Source: Aquabacterium sp.
GTDB lineage: Bacteria; Pseudomonadota; Gammaproteobacteria; Burkholderiales; Burkholderiaceae_C
Assembly (NCBI RefSeq): GCF_016234775.1
Contig: NZ_JACRAH010000049.1
Location: 116,596-180,595, forward strand
Length of the DNA stretch: 64,000 bases
Reading direction: 5' to 3'
In this document: in pieces, positions 9,316 through 21,327 of the stretch
Numbering within the stretch: position 1 is the first letter of the stretch
How the letters are laid out: the number at the start of each line of letters is the position of its first letter
Position numbers and translations under genes: made by a program
Notes under the pieces: model-generated
Database searches by the model: none
Told to the model about the DNA's origin: nothing
The model's input: the letters and a program-made list of their open reading frames with translations, nothing else

Positions 9316-10299
9316 CTAGCTGCGTTCCAGCAGCAAGGCCGTGGCGTGCATTTCCATGCCGATGCCCAGCAGGACCAGGTGCCTGGTGTGGATCTCGGCA
9401 TGGCATTTGGCCAGGTTGACGGGCACGGATGAGGACACCATGTCGCCGAACTCTTCCAGCGTGCTGATGTAGTGCCGGGGCTGGATGGCCGCCTGCCAGG
9501 CATCCTGGACCATCTTCGATGTCTGGTGGGCGATCAGGGTGATGTCCTGACCGGTCAGGCCATGACGACTCAGCAGGCGTTGCACCAGCGGCCCGGGCAC
9601 CTTCAGGCCGAATTGCTTGAAGGCCTCCTGGCCGGTTTTGTCGTCCAGCTTCATCAGGGGCGTGGTGAAGCGGTCCTTGTCGGGCGTGGGGCGCGCTGCC
9701 ATGCGAAAGGCACCGTACCAGCGGCTCTGCGTTTCGTTTTCCCAATCGATCAGGCGGAAGTGGCGCGGGTTGCTGCTGTAGCCCAGCACCACGGCACCAG
9801 CGCCATCCGAGGCGGCCAGCGAGACGGGCTCGTGGTAATCCACATGGTGCGTCCAGTTGTTGCCGCAGACCACCAGGGCGTGACGCAGGGTGTTGCTGCG
9901 GACCAGGTCGGTGCCCAGGCGCACGCCATCTTGAAACGTGGAGTAATCGCTGTTGAGCGGCATCACGCGGCAGTGAGCGGACAGGCCCAACTGGTGGTGC
10001 ACCACGGCGAGGTCGTTGGGGGCGATGTAGTCGCTCACCGAACCGGCTCCCAGGATCATGTCCACGTCCTCGGCCTTGATCCGGGCGCGGTCCATGGCCT
10101 GCTTGCAGGCCTCAGTCATGATGTCGATGACGCCGTCGGCCGTCGGCAGCACCCGCCGGTACTTGAGGCCGTTGAACAGGTCCGTGCCGGACGGCGAATG
10201 CTTTTTCAGCCAGTCGAAAATGGGATCGTCGTTGCCCCGGACGATGTCGGGTACGGCGTAGCCTTGGCCAAGGATGGCCACGTGATGATCTGCGCCCAT
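9316..10299 (-). CDS. Ketoacyl-ACP-synthase-III-like protein lacking the catalytic Cys
   Basis: A 327-residue thiolase-fold protein of the FabH/KAS III type. Canonical KAS III enzymes use a Cys-His-Asn triad. By eye, the motif that normally contains the Cys reads PLNSDYSTF, putting Tyr119 in its place. The His is kept (AHQTSK, His258), and the Asn region reads FGDMVSSS, with Asp286 instead of Asn. Normal Claisen condensation is therefore unlikely; acyl transfer, acyl hydrolysis or a structural role are alternatives, as in other Cys-less FabH relatives. It is the last gene of a three-gene minus-strand run after ThDP enzyme II and the KstD-like flavoprotein. I see no acyl carrier protein gene nearby. 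Confidence 0.75.
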   Translation of the reverse strand: MGADHHVAILGQGYAVPDIVRGNDDPIFDWLKKHSPSGTDLFNGLKYRRVLPTADGVIDIMTEACKQAMDRARIKAEDVDMILGAGSVSDYIAPNDLAVVHHQLGLSAHCRVMPLNSDYSTFQDGVRLGTDLVRSNTLRHALVVCGNNWTHHVDYHEPVSLAASDGAGAVVLGYSSNPRHFRLIDWENETQSRWYGAFRMAARPTPDKDRFTTPLMKLDDKTGQEAFKQFGLKVPGPLVQRLLSRHGLTGQDITLIAHQTSKMVQDAWQAAIQPRHYISTLEEFGDMVSSSVPVNLAKCHAEIHTRHLVLLGIGMEMHATALLLERS

Positions 10300-10378
10300 G
10301 GGCCGCCTCCAGTGAAGTGCATTGATCTGGAGGTGGTTTTCGGCTGTTTCGGGCGCAGACTGAAGGATCGGCCTTTCG

Positions 10379-12142
10379 TCAGTTCGGGGTGGCTACGCGC
10401 CGCCAGGCGGCCCGACCGATCATGCGCAGCTTGTTGCCCATGTCCATGCGCATCAGGTTGGTGCGCAGGATGCCCTTGGTGAAGCGCGTCTGCTTGCTGT
10501 AGTCGATCAGCACATCCACGATCACCGGTACGCCTTGCGCAGACAAGGCCTGTGCCTGGTCGATCACGGCGGCGATGTCCGCATCGCCGGCCATGCGCAG
10601 GTAGTGGGCCCCCACCGCGTCGGCGATGCCCTTGAAGCGGACCTCCGGCAGCACGGTGCAGGCCTTGCGGTTGTAGGGCAGCTTCTGCGCTTGCGAGATC
10701 TGCGAGAGCTCGCCATCGTTGAACACATAGCAGACCACGCCCAGCTTGTTCTCGGTGGCTGTGAGCAGCTCCAGCCCGGTCATGAGGAAGGCACCATCGC
10801 CCACGATGCCCACCACCTGCTTGTCAGGATGGGTGAGCTTGATGCCGACGGCGGCGGGCACGCAGTAGCCCATGCAGTTGAAGTCGGTGGGTGTGATGAG
10901 GTGTCGGCTACCGCGAGTCTCGAACAGCTCGGCCACCAGGAAGGTGTGGTTGCCGTCATCGGTGACCAGGTAGCCGTCATCGGGTAGTTTGCTGCGCAGG
11001 GCCTGGAAGAAGCGCCCTGGGTTGACGCGCTGGCCACTGTCGTGGCGGAGCCATTCTTCCATGTAGGCGCGCTTGTCTTTGGCAATTTGCTGGCGCACGG
11101 CTTGCCCGCGAGACTGGATCTGCATCTCGTTGCCTGGACTCAGCTTGAGCTCCTCGATCAACGCGCTCACCACGGCCTTGGCATCGCCTTCAATACAGAG
11201 GCGTGCGTCGTAGTTCGCGTTGAAAACGGCAGGGTTGATGTCAACGTGAATGAGGTCCCAGGTGGGTTTGATACCGAAGCTGCCCGTGGCGATCTCGCCA
11301 AAGCGTGTGCCAATGGCCAGCAACACGTCACAGTCGGCGAAGGCGTTTTCGGCGGCAGGCACGGCGGCTGGCCCCATGCTCATGCCGGCGTGCAGCGGAT
11401 GTTGTGCTGGAAAGGCGCTCAACCCTTGCAGGGTGGTACTGACGGGCGCTTGCAGCAGTTCAGCCAGCTCCTGGGTCAACATGCTGCCGTGTACGCCGCC
11501 CCAGCCCAGGAACAGGCCCGGTTTGCGGGCGTGCTTCAACAGCTGAGCGGCTTCCTTCACCTTGACTTTGGTGGCCTCGTCGAGCGCAGACGAATGGGGC
11601 TCGGGGCGCACGAAAACTGGCAGCTCGTCAATCTCGCCAGGAAACAGCTGCAGATTGACCGGGATTTCGATGAAGACGGGACCGGGCTCGCCGGAGTTGG
11701 CCAGGCGCCATGCTTCGTAGAAAGTGGGCACGATCTGCCGGTGCTCGGTGATGCGCCAGGCTCCCTTGGTAAAGGGTTTGACCAGTTCCAGTTGGTCCAG
11801 TTCGTGCAGTTGGTAGGTGTAGCCGGTGTCGGTGCGTGTGCCACCGGAAATGACCAGCATGGGGACCCCGTCCAGATAGGCCTCGCCGATGCCGGCCATG
11901 GCCAGCGCCGTACCTGCTGCGGGCACGATGAGCAAGGCACCATTGAAGTCGTTGGTGCGGCTGACCGCGTCGGCCATGAAGGCACCGCATCCTTCGTGGT
12001 TCACGCGGATCGGGGTGACCACCTCGGAGCTGGCCAACTGGTCGTAGATCTCCGTGTTGTGTACGCCGGGGATGCCGAAGGTGTGGCGGATGCCGAGTTG
12101 CTCGAGGGCATGGCGAACAAGTTCTGCGCCGGTCTTCTTCAT
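10379..12142 (-). CDS. Thiamine-diphosphate-dependent enzyme, acetolactate-synthase-like (II)
   Basis: A second, clearly distinct ThDP-dependent 2-keto acid enzyme, 587 residues from the preferred start. The Pyr domain starts TGAELVRHALEQLGIRHTFG and holds the catalytic Glu in VNHEGCGAFMADA; the PP domain contains GDGAFLMTGLELL and the downstream NDGEL. The ATG at 12142 is preferred over upstream in-frame codons because GGAGA stands 5 bases before it and the family N-terminus begins there. It follows the KstD-like gene by 26 bp, and the ketosynthase-like gene starts 79 bp further on, so all three probably share a transcript. Substrate unknown; benzoylformate-decarboxylase-like and acetolactate-synthase-like activities are equally possible by eye. 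Confidence 0.8.
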   Translation of the reverse strand: MKKTGAELVRHALEQLGIRHTFGIPGVHNTEIYDQLASSEVVTPIRVNHEGCGAFMADAVSRTNDFNGALLIVPAAGTALAMAGIGEAYLDGVPMLVISGGTRTDTGYTYQLHELDQLELVKPFTKGAWRITEHRQIVPTFYEAWRLANSGEPGPVFIEIPVNLQLFPGEIDELPVFVRPEPHSSALDEATKVKVKEAAQLLKHARKPGLFLGWGGVHGSMLTQELAELLQAPVSTTLQGLSAFPAQHPLHAGMSMGPAAVPAAENAFADCDVLLAIGTRFGEIATGSFGIKPTWDLIHVDINPAVFNANYDARLCIEGDAKAVVSALIEELKLSPGNEMQIQSRGQAVRQQIAKDKRAYMEEWLRHDSGQRVNPGRFFQALRSKLPDDGYLVTDDGNHTFLVAELFETRGSRHLITPTDFNCMGYCVPAAVGIKLTHPDKQVVGIVGDGAFLMTGLELLTATENKLGVVCYVFNDGELSQISQAQKLPYNRKACTVLPEVRFKGIADAVGAHYLRMAGDADIAAVIDQAQALSAQGVPVIVDVLIDYSKQTRFTKGILRTNLMRMDMGNKLRMIGRAAWRRVATPN

Positions 12143-12168
12143 GGTCGTCTCCGTTATCGGTATGGATG

Positions 12169-13860
12169 TCAGGCTGCGCTGTGGATGTGGCGGGCAGCGG
12201 CGTGGGCTGTCAGGATGCAACCCGACAGGAAGGTGCCTTCGAGGGACTTGCGGCCGTTGGCGCCGCCGCCACCAAAGCCGGCCGCTTCACCCACGGCATA
12301 CAAGCCAGGGATGGGCTGGCCTTGTTGATCCAGCACGCGGCTTTGCAGATTGGTCTGGATGCCGCCTGTGGACTTGCGTGTCAGCAACTGGCAGCGGATG
12401 GCGATCAGCGGCCCGGCCGATGGATCCAGGATGGCCTGGTAGCGGCAGGTGCGGAAGCGGTCACCTGGCCAGCGGCGCAGCTGCTCGATGCGGCGCAATT
12501 GATCATCGTTGTGCAGGCGAGGGCCTCGTTGGATCTGGTCGTCGTAGGGCCGAATTTGCTCGTGCAGCGTGGCCGCGCTGATGCGGCCATCTCCGGCCAC
12601 CATGTTCATGCGGCGGGCCAGGTCGGTCAGGTTGTCTGCCATGACAAAATCGGGGCATTGCTCAAGCAGTTCGTCCACCAGTTCGCGATTGCCGTTGAGC
12701 ATCTGCATCAACAGGGCCACAGGCCTGCGATCCCGGATGTGCTGGTTGTGCTCGGCGCCTGAAGCCGCCAGTTCCTTGTCGGCAATGCGGCGGTTGAGCA
12801 CTTGCCAGGTCCAGGGCCATTGCGAGCGGGCGATCTGGGCGACCATGTCGTAGGTATCGAAGCCCGTCACGAAGGGCACAGGACCGATGCGCTGGCCATC
12901 CGGATCCAGCCATAGGGCCGACTTGGCCGGTATCAGGCTGAGCCCGTGACCAGGGAAGTGTGGCCGCGGATGGCGCACGCCGGCTGCGTAGTTCCACATT
13001 TGATCCAGATGCGTGACCGCGCCGCCCATGTGGCCTATGGCGTCGTGCATGCGGCCATCAGCATGGGGATGCGAGCCGTTGAGCAAGGTGGCCGGGGCCT
13101 GCCCCCAGCCTCGTGGCCAGTGTTGCCGAACCCGTGCCAGATCGCCCGTGATGCCGCCCGTGGCCACCACCACCGCATCGGCGTGAAGTTCGAAGGGGCG
13201 TTCGTGCCGTTCGTCCATGCCGTGGCAGCCGTTGATGCCATTGCGGTTGCCGAGGAGGCCGTCCACACGGTGCCTGGGCAGAATCGTCAACAGGCTCAGC
13301 CTGGGATGCTGCTTCAGGGCTTCGATCAGCGTCAGCAGCATGTGGCGTGACGTGCCCCACAGCACGTGATAGCGGGGCAGGGTGTTGCCACGGGTCATCC
13401 AGCCTCGCTCCACCCATTGAACGGCGGGGATGAAGCGGATGCCGAAGCGGCGCAGCCATTCATAGACCTCGGGTACGCAGTGCTGCACATAGTGCTCGGC
13501 CCACCTTCTGGGCCAGACATCGCCGGGCTCGAATTCGGCAAAGGCCAGCCAGTCGGCCAGGGCGATCTCGGCGCTGTCGTGGATGCGGTTGAAGCGCTGC
13601 AAAGGCGTGTCCACCAGTGCCATGCCACCGAAGGCGTGTAGACCGAGGCCGCCCAGGCGATCTGCCTCGTCGCGATCCAGCAGGGTGACGCGGTGCCCGT
13701 GATCGAGCAGGTCCAACGTGGTGGTCAGGCCAGCGAGGCCTGCGCCGATCACGATGGTGTGGGATGGGGCGGAGGGGGAGCGCACGAAGTGGGTAAACGG
13801 GTCGAACTGATCAGGGAGTGTGCCGATCCGTTGAGGCGCTGTCTGTCTGCGACCCGACAC
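12169..13860 (-). CDS. FAD-binding dehydrogenase, KstD/fumarate-reductase flavoprotein-like
   Basis: A 563-residue flavoprotein. The FAD-binding motif HTIVIGAGLAGLTTTLDLL lies at about residues 34-52, with a family-typical GGLGLHAFGGM segment after it. Later come VVVATGGITGD, the block LWLDPDGQRIG, and a C-terminal GLYAVGEAAGFGGGGANG that closes the FAD site. This is the organisation of the 3-ketosteroid-dehydrogenase/fumarate-reductase family, specifically the long 'FAD-binding dehydrogenase' branch. No signal peptide is visible. As first gene of the minus-strand run it may supply an oxidation or desaturation step to the same pathway as ThDP enzyme II and the ketosynthase-like protein. Steroid substrates are not implied by this similarity alone. 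Confidence 0.8.
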   Translation of the reverse strand: MSGRRQTAPQRIGTLPDQFDPFTHFVRSPSAPSHTIVIGAGLAGLTTTLDLLDHGHRVTLLDRDEADRLGGLGLHAFGGMALVDTPLQRFNRIHDSAEIALADWLAFAEFEPGDVWPRRWAEHYVQHCVPEVYEWLRRFGIRFIPAVQWVERGWMTRGNTLPRYHVLWGTSRHMLLTLIEALKQHPRLSLLTILPRHRVDGLLGNRNGINGCHGMDERHERPFELHADAVVVATGGITGDLARVRQHWPRGWGQAPATLLNGSHPHADGRMHDAIGHMGGAVTHLDQMWNYAAGVRHPRPHFPGHGLSLIPAKSALWLDPDGQRIGPVPFVTGFDTYDMVAQIARSQWPWTWQVLNRRIADKELAASGAEHNQHIRDRRPVALLMQMLNGNRELVDELLEQCPDFVMADNLTDLARRMNMVAGDGRISAATLHEQIRPYDDQIQRGPRLHNDDQLRRIEQLRRWPGDRFRTCRYQAILDPSAGPLIAIRCQLLTRKSTGGIQTNLQSRVLDQQGQPIPGLYAVGEAAGFGGGGANGRKSLEGTFLSGCILTAHAAARHIHSAA

Positions 13861-14095
13861 GCTGGCCTAACCCGATTTGACGTGACGCAAGTTCAGGGAA
13901 ATGACCTGACGCTGATGTCTTCGGTGTCTGCGTGAAAACCCGATCTGGCCAGTTTGGTGACCCCGCAGATGGGGTGGTAGCAGGCCGTGCATTTGCTGCA
14001 TTTGGCTGGGACAGCGTGGCGCATGGACGCGTAAGTCCTGTGTCCAGACGTATCGCCAGATCGGCAGAATTCACTTACCGCATAACCCGCGATGG

Positions 14096-15433
14096 TTGCC
14101 CAAACGTGATCGATCGTGGAGCGAGCAGGAGTGGCAATTGGCAGGCGAATCGTCCAGCGCATCGGCAAGCACCGCAAGCGTCCCGCTGACGGATGCCCAC
14201 GACGTGGCATCCGCTCAGGCCGCGCTGGTCAGCAAGACACTGGCCGATGGCTTTCCCTTGCTCACCTTCCCACGCGAACTGGAAGACCGCTTCCTGACAG
14301 AGGGCGAAGCCAATCGCTTCCACATGATGGTGGTGGCCGGCTTGGCAGCGGTTCTGTTGTTTGGCGCCATGATCGTTGGCGACTACCTTTTGAGCCCTGG
14401 TGTGGTGCCTTTTGCCGCCGTGCTCAGGGAGGGCATCTTTCCACCTGCCGTCATCATCGGCTTGCTTGTGTTGAGACACTTGCGCATGCCGTCGGTCAAT
14501 GAGTGGATGATCGCATTGGCTGGCGTGCTGGCAGCCGTGCTGGAAGTCGCGATCGTGCTCAAGGGCCAGTCTGACTGGGCCGTTGCGCGTGTGGTCCAGT
14601 TGAACATCATCATGGTATTTACCTGCGTGATCGCACGGTTCTGGCCAGCCGTCTTGATGGCTGCGGCTGTGGCTGGCCTGCATGGCTATGTGGTGGCCAT
14701 CATGCCGGATGTCACTGGCATGATGAGTTTCAACACCAGCTTGCTACTGGGTACGTCCATCGCGTTTGTTCTCTATGGCAACTACAAGCAAGAGCACGAC
14801 GGGCGCATGAGTTTTTTGCTTGATGCGCGCGAGCAGGCACTTCACGCCAGCCTGACCGAAGCTCACGAGCGTCTGACCCGCCTGGCGACCACCGATGCGT
14901 TGACCCAGGTGGCCAATCGCCGCTATGTCGAGACCTACCTGAGCGAGTGCTGGCAACGTGCGCGGCAGGAGGGGCATTGCGTGTCGCTGATCCTGCTGGA
15001 CGTGGATTACTTCAAGCCCTTTAACGATCGCTATGGTCACCAGGCGGGTGACCGTTGTCTGGCGGCCGTGGCCGAGGCTTTGAAGTCAGGCATACGCCGC
15101 CCTGGCGATCTGGTGGCGAGGTGGGGTGGCGAAGAGTTCGTCGTCGTGCTGCTGGACGCCGATGCAGAGGCGACCAAGGCTGCTTCGGAGCGTTTGCGTC
15201 TGGCGGTGTCGGCCTTGCGGATGTCTCATGAGGGATCCATGTGCGGGCACCATGTGACGGTCAGCGGAGGCTGGGCCTCGGCGATACCTGGTGCGCAGGA
15301 TGAATGGCCGCAACTCGTTCAACTGGCAGACGATGCACTGTACGAGGCCAAGCGGGCCGGCCGTGATCGCATGCATGCGGCTCACGGCGTGACGGCTCAC
15401 CTGGCGGCGGTTGGTGAGGTGTGGCGATGCTGA
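14096..15433 (+). CDS. Membrane-bound diguanylate cyclase (GGDEF) with intact I-site
   Basis: A c-di-GMP synthase. About six transmembrane helices (roughly residues 75-225) precede a short linker and a C-terminal GGDEF domain. The active-site signature is RWGGEEF near residue 344; an RPGD inhibition site sits at the canonical distance upstream, so product feedback is expected. The metal-binding Asp is seen in LLDVDYFKPFNDRYGH. The start is uncertain: the frame opens with a TTG at 14096, and no ATG occurs before the first membrane helix. The preceding 235 bp (13861-14095) hold no gene I can support. The next gene overlaps its stop by 7 bp, pointing to coupled expression of two cyclases. Confidence 0.88.
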   Translation: MPKRDRSWSEQEWQLAGESSSASASTASVPLTDAHDVASAQAALVSKTLADGFPLLTFPRELEDRFLTEGEANRFHMMVVAGLAAVLLFGAMIVGDYLLSPGVVPFAAVLREGIFPPAVIIGLLVLRHLRMPSVNEWMIALAGVLAAVLEVAIVLKGQSDWAVARVVQLNIIMVFTCVIARFWPAVLMAAAVAGLHGYVVAIMPDVTGMMSFNTSLLLGTSIAFVLYGNYKQEHDGRMSFLLDAREQALHASLTEAHERLTRLATTDALTQVANRRYVETYLSECWQRARQEGHCVSLILLDVDYFKPFNDRYGHQAGDRCLAAVAEALKSGIRRPGDLVARWGGEEFVVVLLDADAEATKAASERLRLAVSALRMSHEGSMCGHHVTVSGGWASAIPGAQDEWPQLVQLADDALYEAKRAGRDRMHAAHGVTAHLAAVGEVWRC

Positions 15434-16680
15434 ACCAGCAAGCTCTGGCTCTTGAGTTCGACTTGCGCCGATGGATGCGATGGCGCCCGCCTTCTTTGCG
15501 GATGAATGCGATCGACGAGGCGCGTTTTGAGGACGCCTGTGGGCCAGCACGCGTTCACCATTTTGTGGCGAGCGGCTTGCTGGCCTTGCTGGTCTACAAC
15601 CTGTTCCTGCTGGTGGATGCACGGATGATCCCTGACGTGTATCCGCAGGCATTGACCATGCGGTTGTTCATTTTTTCGCCGGTGGCCTTGCTCATGTTGT
15701 TGATCGGCGTTCGCTTCAACGGGTTCATTGCGCGATTGCCTCGCCCCATACTGGAAGGCACCTTGATGATGACCGGGGTGGTGGCTGCCTTGCACATGGG
15801 GTGGCTGCTCCTGCATTCCAACAGCCCCTATGCCGGCATGTACACGGCAGGCCTGGTACCCATCACGATCTATGGCAACCTGGTGCAACGGTTTCGCTTT
15901 CGGTATGCACTGTTCTTTTCGACGGTGGTGATGGCCACCTGCCTGACCTGTGTGTGGGCGCGCGCGGATCGCGTCAATCCTTATGATGTTTTCGACGTCC
16001 CGCTGGCCTTGCTGGTGGGGATCATTGCTGTCTACACCCTGGCCATGAACTACCGGTTCGAGCTGGAGGAGCGCAGGAGGTTCGTGTGGCAACTGCGTGC
16101 GCAGGCGTTGCACCAGGAGTTGTCTGCCTCACAGGCCCGGTTGGATGACCTGTCTCGCCGTGATCCGCTGACGGGTGTGCCCAATCGCCGTCACGTCGAC
16201 GCGTACTTGCGCCAGCAGTGGGGGCGCTTGGGAGCCGCCGATGAGCACCTGGCACTGCTGCTGATGGATGTGGATCATTTCAAAGCCTACAACGATCGTT
16301 ATGGGCATCCTGCAGGTGATCAGTGTTTGAAGCACGTGGCGCAGGTTCTGCAGCAAAGCGTGCCTGAAGAACAGGGTTGTGTAGCCCGATGGGGTGGCGA
16401 GGAGTTCATCGTGGTCTTGCCTGGCGCTCGGTTGCCTGCTGCGATGAAAACGGCGCAGAGCTTGTGTGCTGCCGTGCGTGAACTGGGGCTGCGTCACGAA
16501 GGCTCGCCCACTTGCGGCAGTGTTTCGATCAGCGTGGGCGTGGCGGTGATTCGCCCGGCGCTGGCGTCGTCTTCTGATTCGATCGACAGCTTGATCGCGC
16601 AGGCCGATGCGGCGCTGTACCGTGCCAAGGCCGGTGGACGCAATCGTGCGGAGGCAGCGCTCAGTCCAGTGTCTTGCTGA
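15427..16680 (+). CDS. Membrane-bound diguanylate cyclase (GGDEF) without I-site
   Basis: Second cyclase of the tandem, 417 residues from the ATG at 15427, which overlaps the previous stop; a GTG at 15421 is an alternative. About six membrane helices lie between residues 40 and 210. The GGDEF domain has RWGGEEF near residue 323 and the metal site LLMDVDHFKAYNDRYGHPAG. Where the I-site RxxD should be, the sequence reads EEQG, so feedback inhibition through that site should be absent. Its 3' end overlaps the convergent 7TMR-DISM gene by 20 bp. The sensory input is not evident from sequence. Confidence 0.88.
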   Translation: MLNQQALALEFDLRRWMRWRPPSLRMNAIDEARFEDACGPARVHHFVASGLLALLVYNLFLLVDARMIPDVYPQALTMRLFIFSPVALLMLLIGVRFNGFIARLPRPILEGTLMMTGVVAALHMGWLLLHSNSPYAGMYTAGLVPITIYGNLVQRFRFRYALFFSTVVMATCLTCVWARADRVNPYDVFDVPLALLVGIIAVYTLAMNYRFELEERRRFVWQLRAQALHQELSASQARLDDLSRRDPLTGVPNRRHVDAYLRQQWGRLGAADEHLALLLMDVDHFKAYNDRYGHPAGDQCLKHVAQVLQQSVPEEQGCVARWGGEEFIVVLPGARLPAAMKTAQSLCAAVRELGLRHEGSPTCGSVSISVGVAVIRPALASSSDSIDSLIAQADAALYRAKAGGRNRAEAALSPVSC

Positions 16681-18544
16681 TGACCTGATGGCGGCCAGCC
16701 TGTTTGGCCTGGTAGAGCAGGGCGTCTGCTGCGCTGTAGAGTTCGGATGCGGCGCGTGGTGCACCTTGTGCTTTGAGGATCACCAGCCCCATGCTCACGC
16801 TGACGAAGCCAAACGGGCTGCCTTCATGCACGATGCTCAGACTTTGTACCGAGGTGAGCATCTGCGTGATGAAGCGCTCCACCTTGTCGGGCGGCTCATT
16901 GATGTCCAACAGGATGGCGAACTCTTCACCGCCCACTCGGTAGACGTGATCACTGGCGCGCTGCAACTGTTGGCGCAATGCCGTGGCGATCTGGCGCAGC
17001 ACCTCATCACCTGCCGGGTGGCCATAGCGGTCGTTGTAGGCCTTGAAGTGGTCCACGTCCAGCAGGCAAAGGGCAGCAGGCGTTTGATGCCGAGTGTGCA
17101 GGGCCGCTGCGGCTGCCAGATCCTTGTTGAACTGGCGTCGGTTGTAAGCGCCGGTGAGCTCATCGGTGATGGCCAGGTTGGCGAGTCGTTCGTTGGCCAT
17201 CTCCAGCTCGGCTGTTCTGCTGGACACGAGTGATTCCAGTTGCGTGTTCAAGGCGGTTTGCGCAGCCAGCGCCTGCCGCTCGGCGTGCAGCTTTTCGGTC
17301 TTGAGCGTGTTCATCTGGTCGGCCAGACCAAAGGCCAGCAAGAGGGCTTCTGCGGCAGAGCCGATCTGCAGCAGGTTGTCTGTCAGGGCGTTGGCAGGCA
17401 CGAAGCCCAGTACACGCAGGTAGTAGAGCAGCGCGGCGACCGACAGCGTGGTAAAGGCACCTGCAGCGTATCGCCCGGCTTTCGACTTCTTCTTGACGAC
17501 CAGCACGGTGATGATGGCGGTCAGCCCCATGATTTCCAGGCTGCCGATTGCGCTGTTGATGATGAAGGTGGCGGCATACAGGTTCAGGAAGGCCGGCAGG
17601 ATGCACAGGCCCTGAGCCGCCGTGCTGATGGCCGCGAACCGATGCATCCTGCGAGACACCGAGTGCGCGGTGTCCAGGTACTTCATCAGGAAGAGCCCCA
17701 GCGACATGTAGAGCGCGCTCACGATGACGGCCAGGGCCTGGTTGTTGAAGTCCGGGGAGTCGGGCCACCAGTACTGGAAGGCATAGCCGCGGAACACCAG
17801 GCCCCACAGCAGGAAGCACCCGACATAGGCTGCGTAGATGCCGAAGATGGTCTGCCGCGTGGAGGCGTACAGGAACAGGTTGTAGAGCAGGACGGTGGCC
17901 AGCAGCCCGTAGTAAATGCCGAACGCCAGCGTTTCGAGCTGCACATGCGCCGTGAAGGCTTCGGGGGCGTACAGCCTGGGGGTGATGATTTCGTTGAGGC
18001 CGTCGTGCGACTGGAGTCGCATCAACACGGTGACCTGTTGCCCGGCCGGGATGTGCAGGCGCATGGCGATCGTGCGCACGTTCTCGCCGCGACTGGCAAA
18101 AGGCAGGCGATCGCCACTGCTCATGCCTTGAAGCTGTGTGCCATCCGAGCGCAGGACATGGATGTCGACGTGGTCCAGCAAGGAACTGCCCAGATCCAGG
18201 ATGCGCTCCAGATCTTGGCCGGTGCCATTGCGCAAGGTCACCCGGGTCCACCACGCAGAAGTCGAGAAACCGAAGTTGATGGAGGCGTTGCGCTGGCGGT
18301 GCCAGTCCCCTGCAGGTGAGGCCCATGCCGCCATGGCGTCCAGTCGACTGCCGACATCTTCACGAGACTGCATGCTGGGGCCCAGCTGCAGCTCGGCTTG
18401 ATCGTCGGTCAGTACGACCTCGATGGCCTGGCCTGGCGTGGCGGCCCGCGCGCTGAAGCCGGGCAGCAAGGCGCCGGCCAGCAACAGCACGCACATCAGT
18501 CTGATCAAACGGCCTGCAAAGGCCATTGGAAAATGCATAGGCAC
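16661..18544 (-). CDS. 7TMR-DISM sensor diguanylate cyclase
   Basis: A 627-residue sensor: a signal sequence (about residues 1-34), a periplasmic 7TMR-DISM extracellular domain (about 40-180), seven transmembrane helices (about 190-395), a coiled-coil linker and a GGDEF domain. The catalytic signature is RVGGEEF, with an RASD I-site upstream and LLDVDHFKAYNDRYGHPAG at the metal site. 7TMR-DISM receptors usually sense small ligands, often carbohydrate-like, in the periplasm; the ligand here is unknown. It converges on the second cyclase with a 20-bp coding overlap. The metal-site segment is nearly identical to that of the neighbouring cyclase, suggesting related GGDEF domains. Confidence 0.88.
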   Translation of the reverse strand: MPMHFPMAFAGRLIRLMCVLLLAGALLPGFSARAATPGQAIEVVLTDDQAELQLGPSMQSREDVGSRLDAMAAWASPAGDWHRQRNASINFGFSTSAWWTRVTLRNGTGQDLERILDLGSSLLDHVDIHVLRSDGTQLQGMSSGDRLPFASRGENVRTIAMRLHIPAGQQVTVLMRLQSHDGLNEIITPRLYAPEAFTAHVQLETLAFGIYYGLLATVLLYNLFLYASTRQTIFGIYAAYVGCFLLWGLVFRGYAFQYWWPDSPDFNNQALAVIVSALYMSLGLFLMKYLDTAHSVSRRMHRFAAISTAAQGLCILPAFLNLYAATFIINSAIGSLEIMGLTAIITVLVVKKKSKAGRYAAGAFTTLSVAALLYYLRVLGFVPANALTDNLLQIGSAAEALLLAFGLADQMNTLKTEKLHAERQALAAQTALNTQLESLVSSRTAELEMANERLANLAITDELTGAYNRRQFNKDLAAAAALHTRHQTPAALCLLDVDHFKAYNDRYGHPAGDEVLRQIATALRQQLQRASDHVYRVGGEEFAILLDINEPPDKVERFITQMLTSVQSLSIVHEGSPFGFVSVSMGLVILKAQGAPRAASELYSAADALLYQAKQAGRHQVISKTLD

Positions 18545-18576
18545 CAGGGTAGATCAGGCTACCCGCCGGACGCGGC

Positions 18577-21297
<2,721 letters not shown>

Positions 21298-21327
21298 TCT
21301 GGCGTTGATCAACCCTGGAGTGACACC

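Noticed and set aside
12169..13860. 3-ketosteroid dehydrogenase and steroid catabolism
   Set aside because: Only the general flavoprotein family matches; no other steroid-degradation gene is present nearby.
13893..14210. Small Cys-containing minus-strand frame (KCSKCTACYHPICG)
   Set aside because: Composition is Arg/Pro-rich elsewhere, it overlaps the start of the first cyclase, and no ribosome-binding site or partner supports it.
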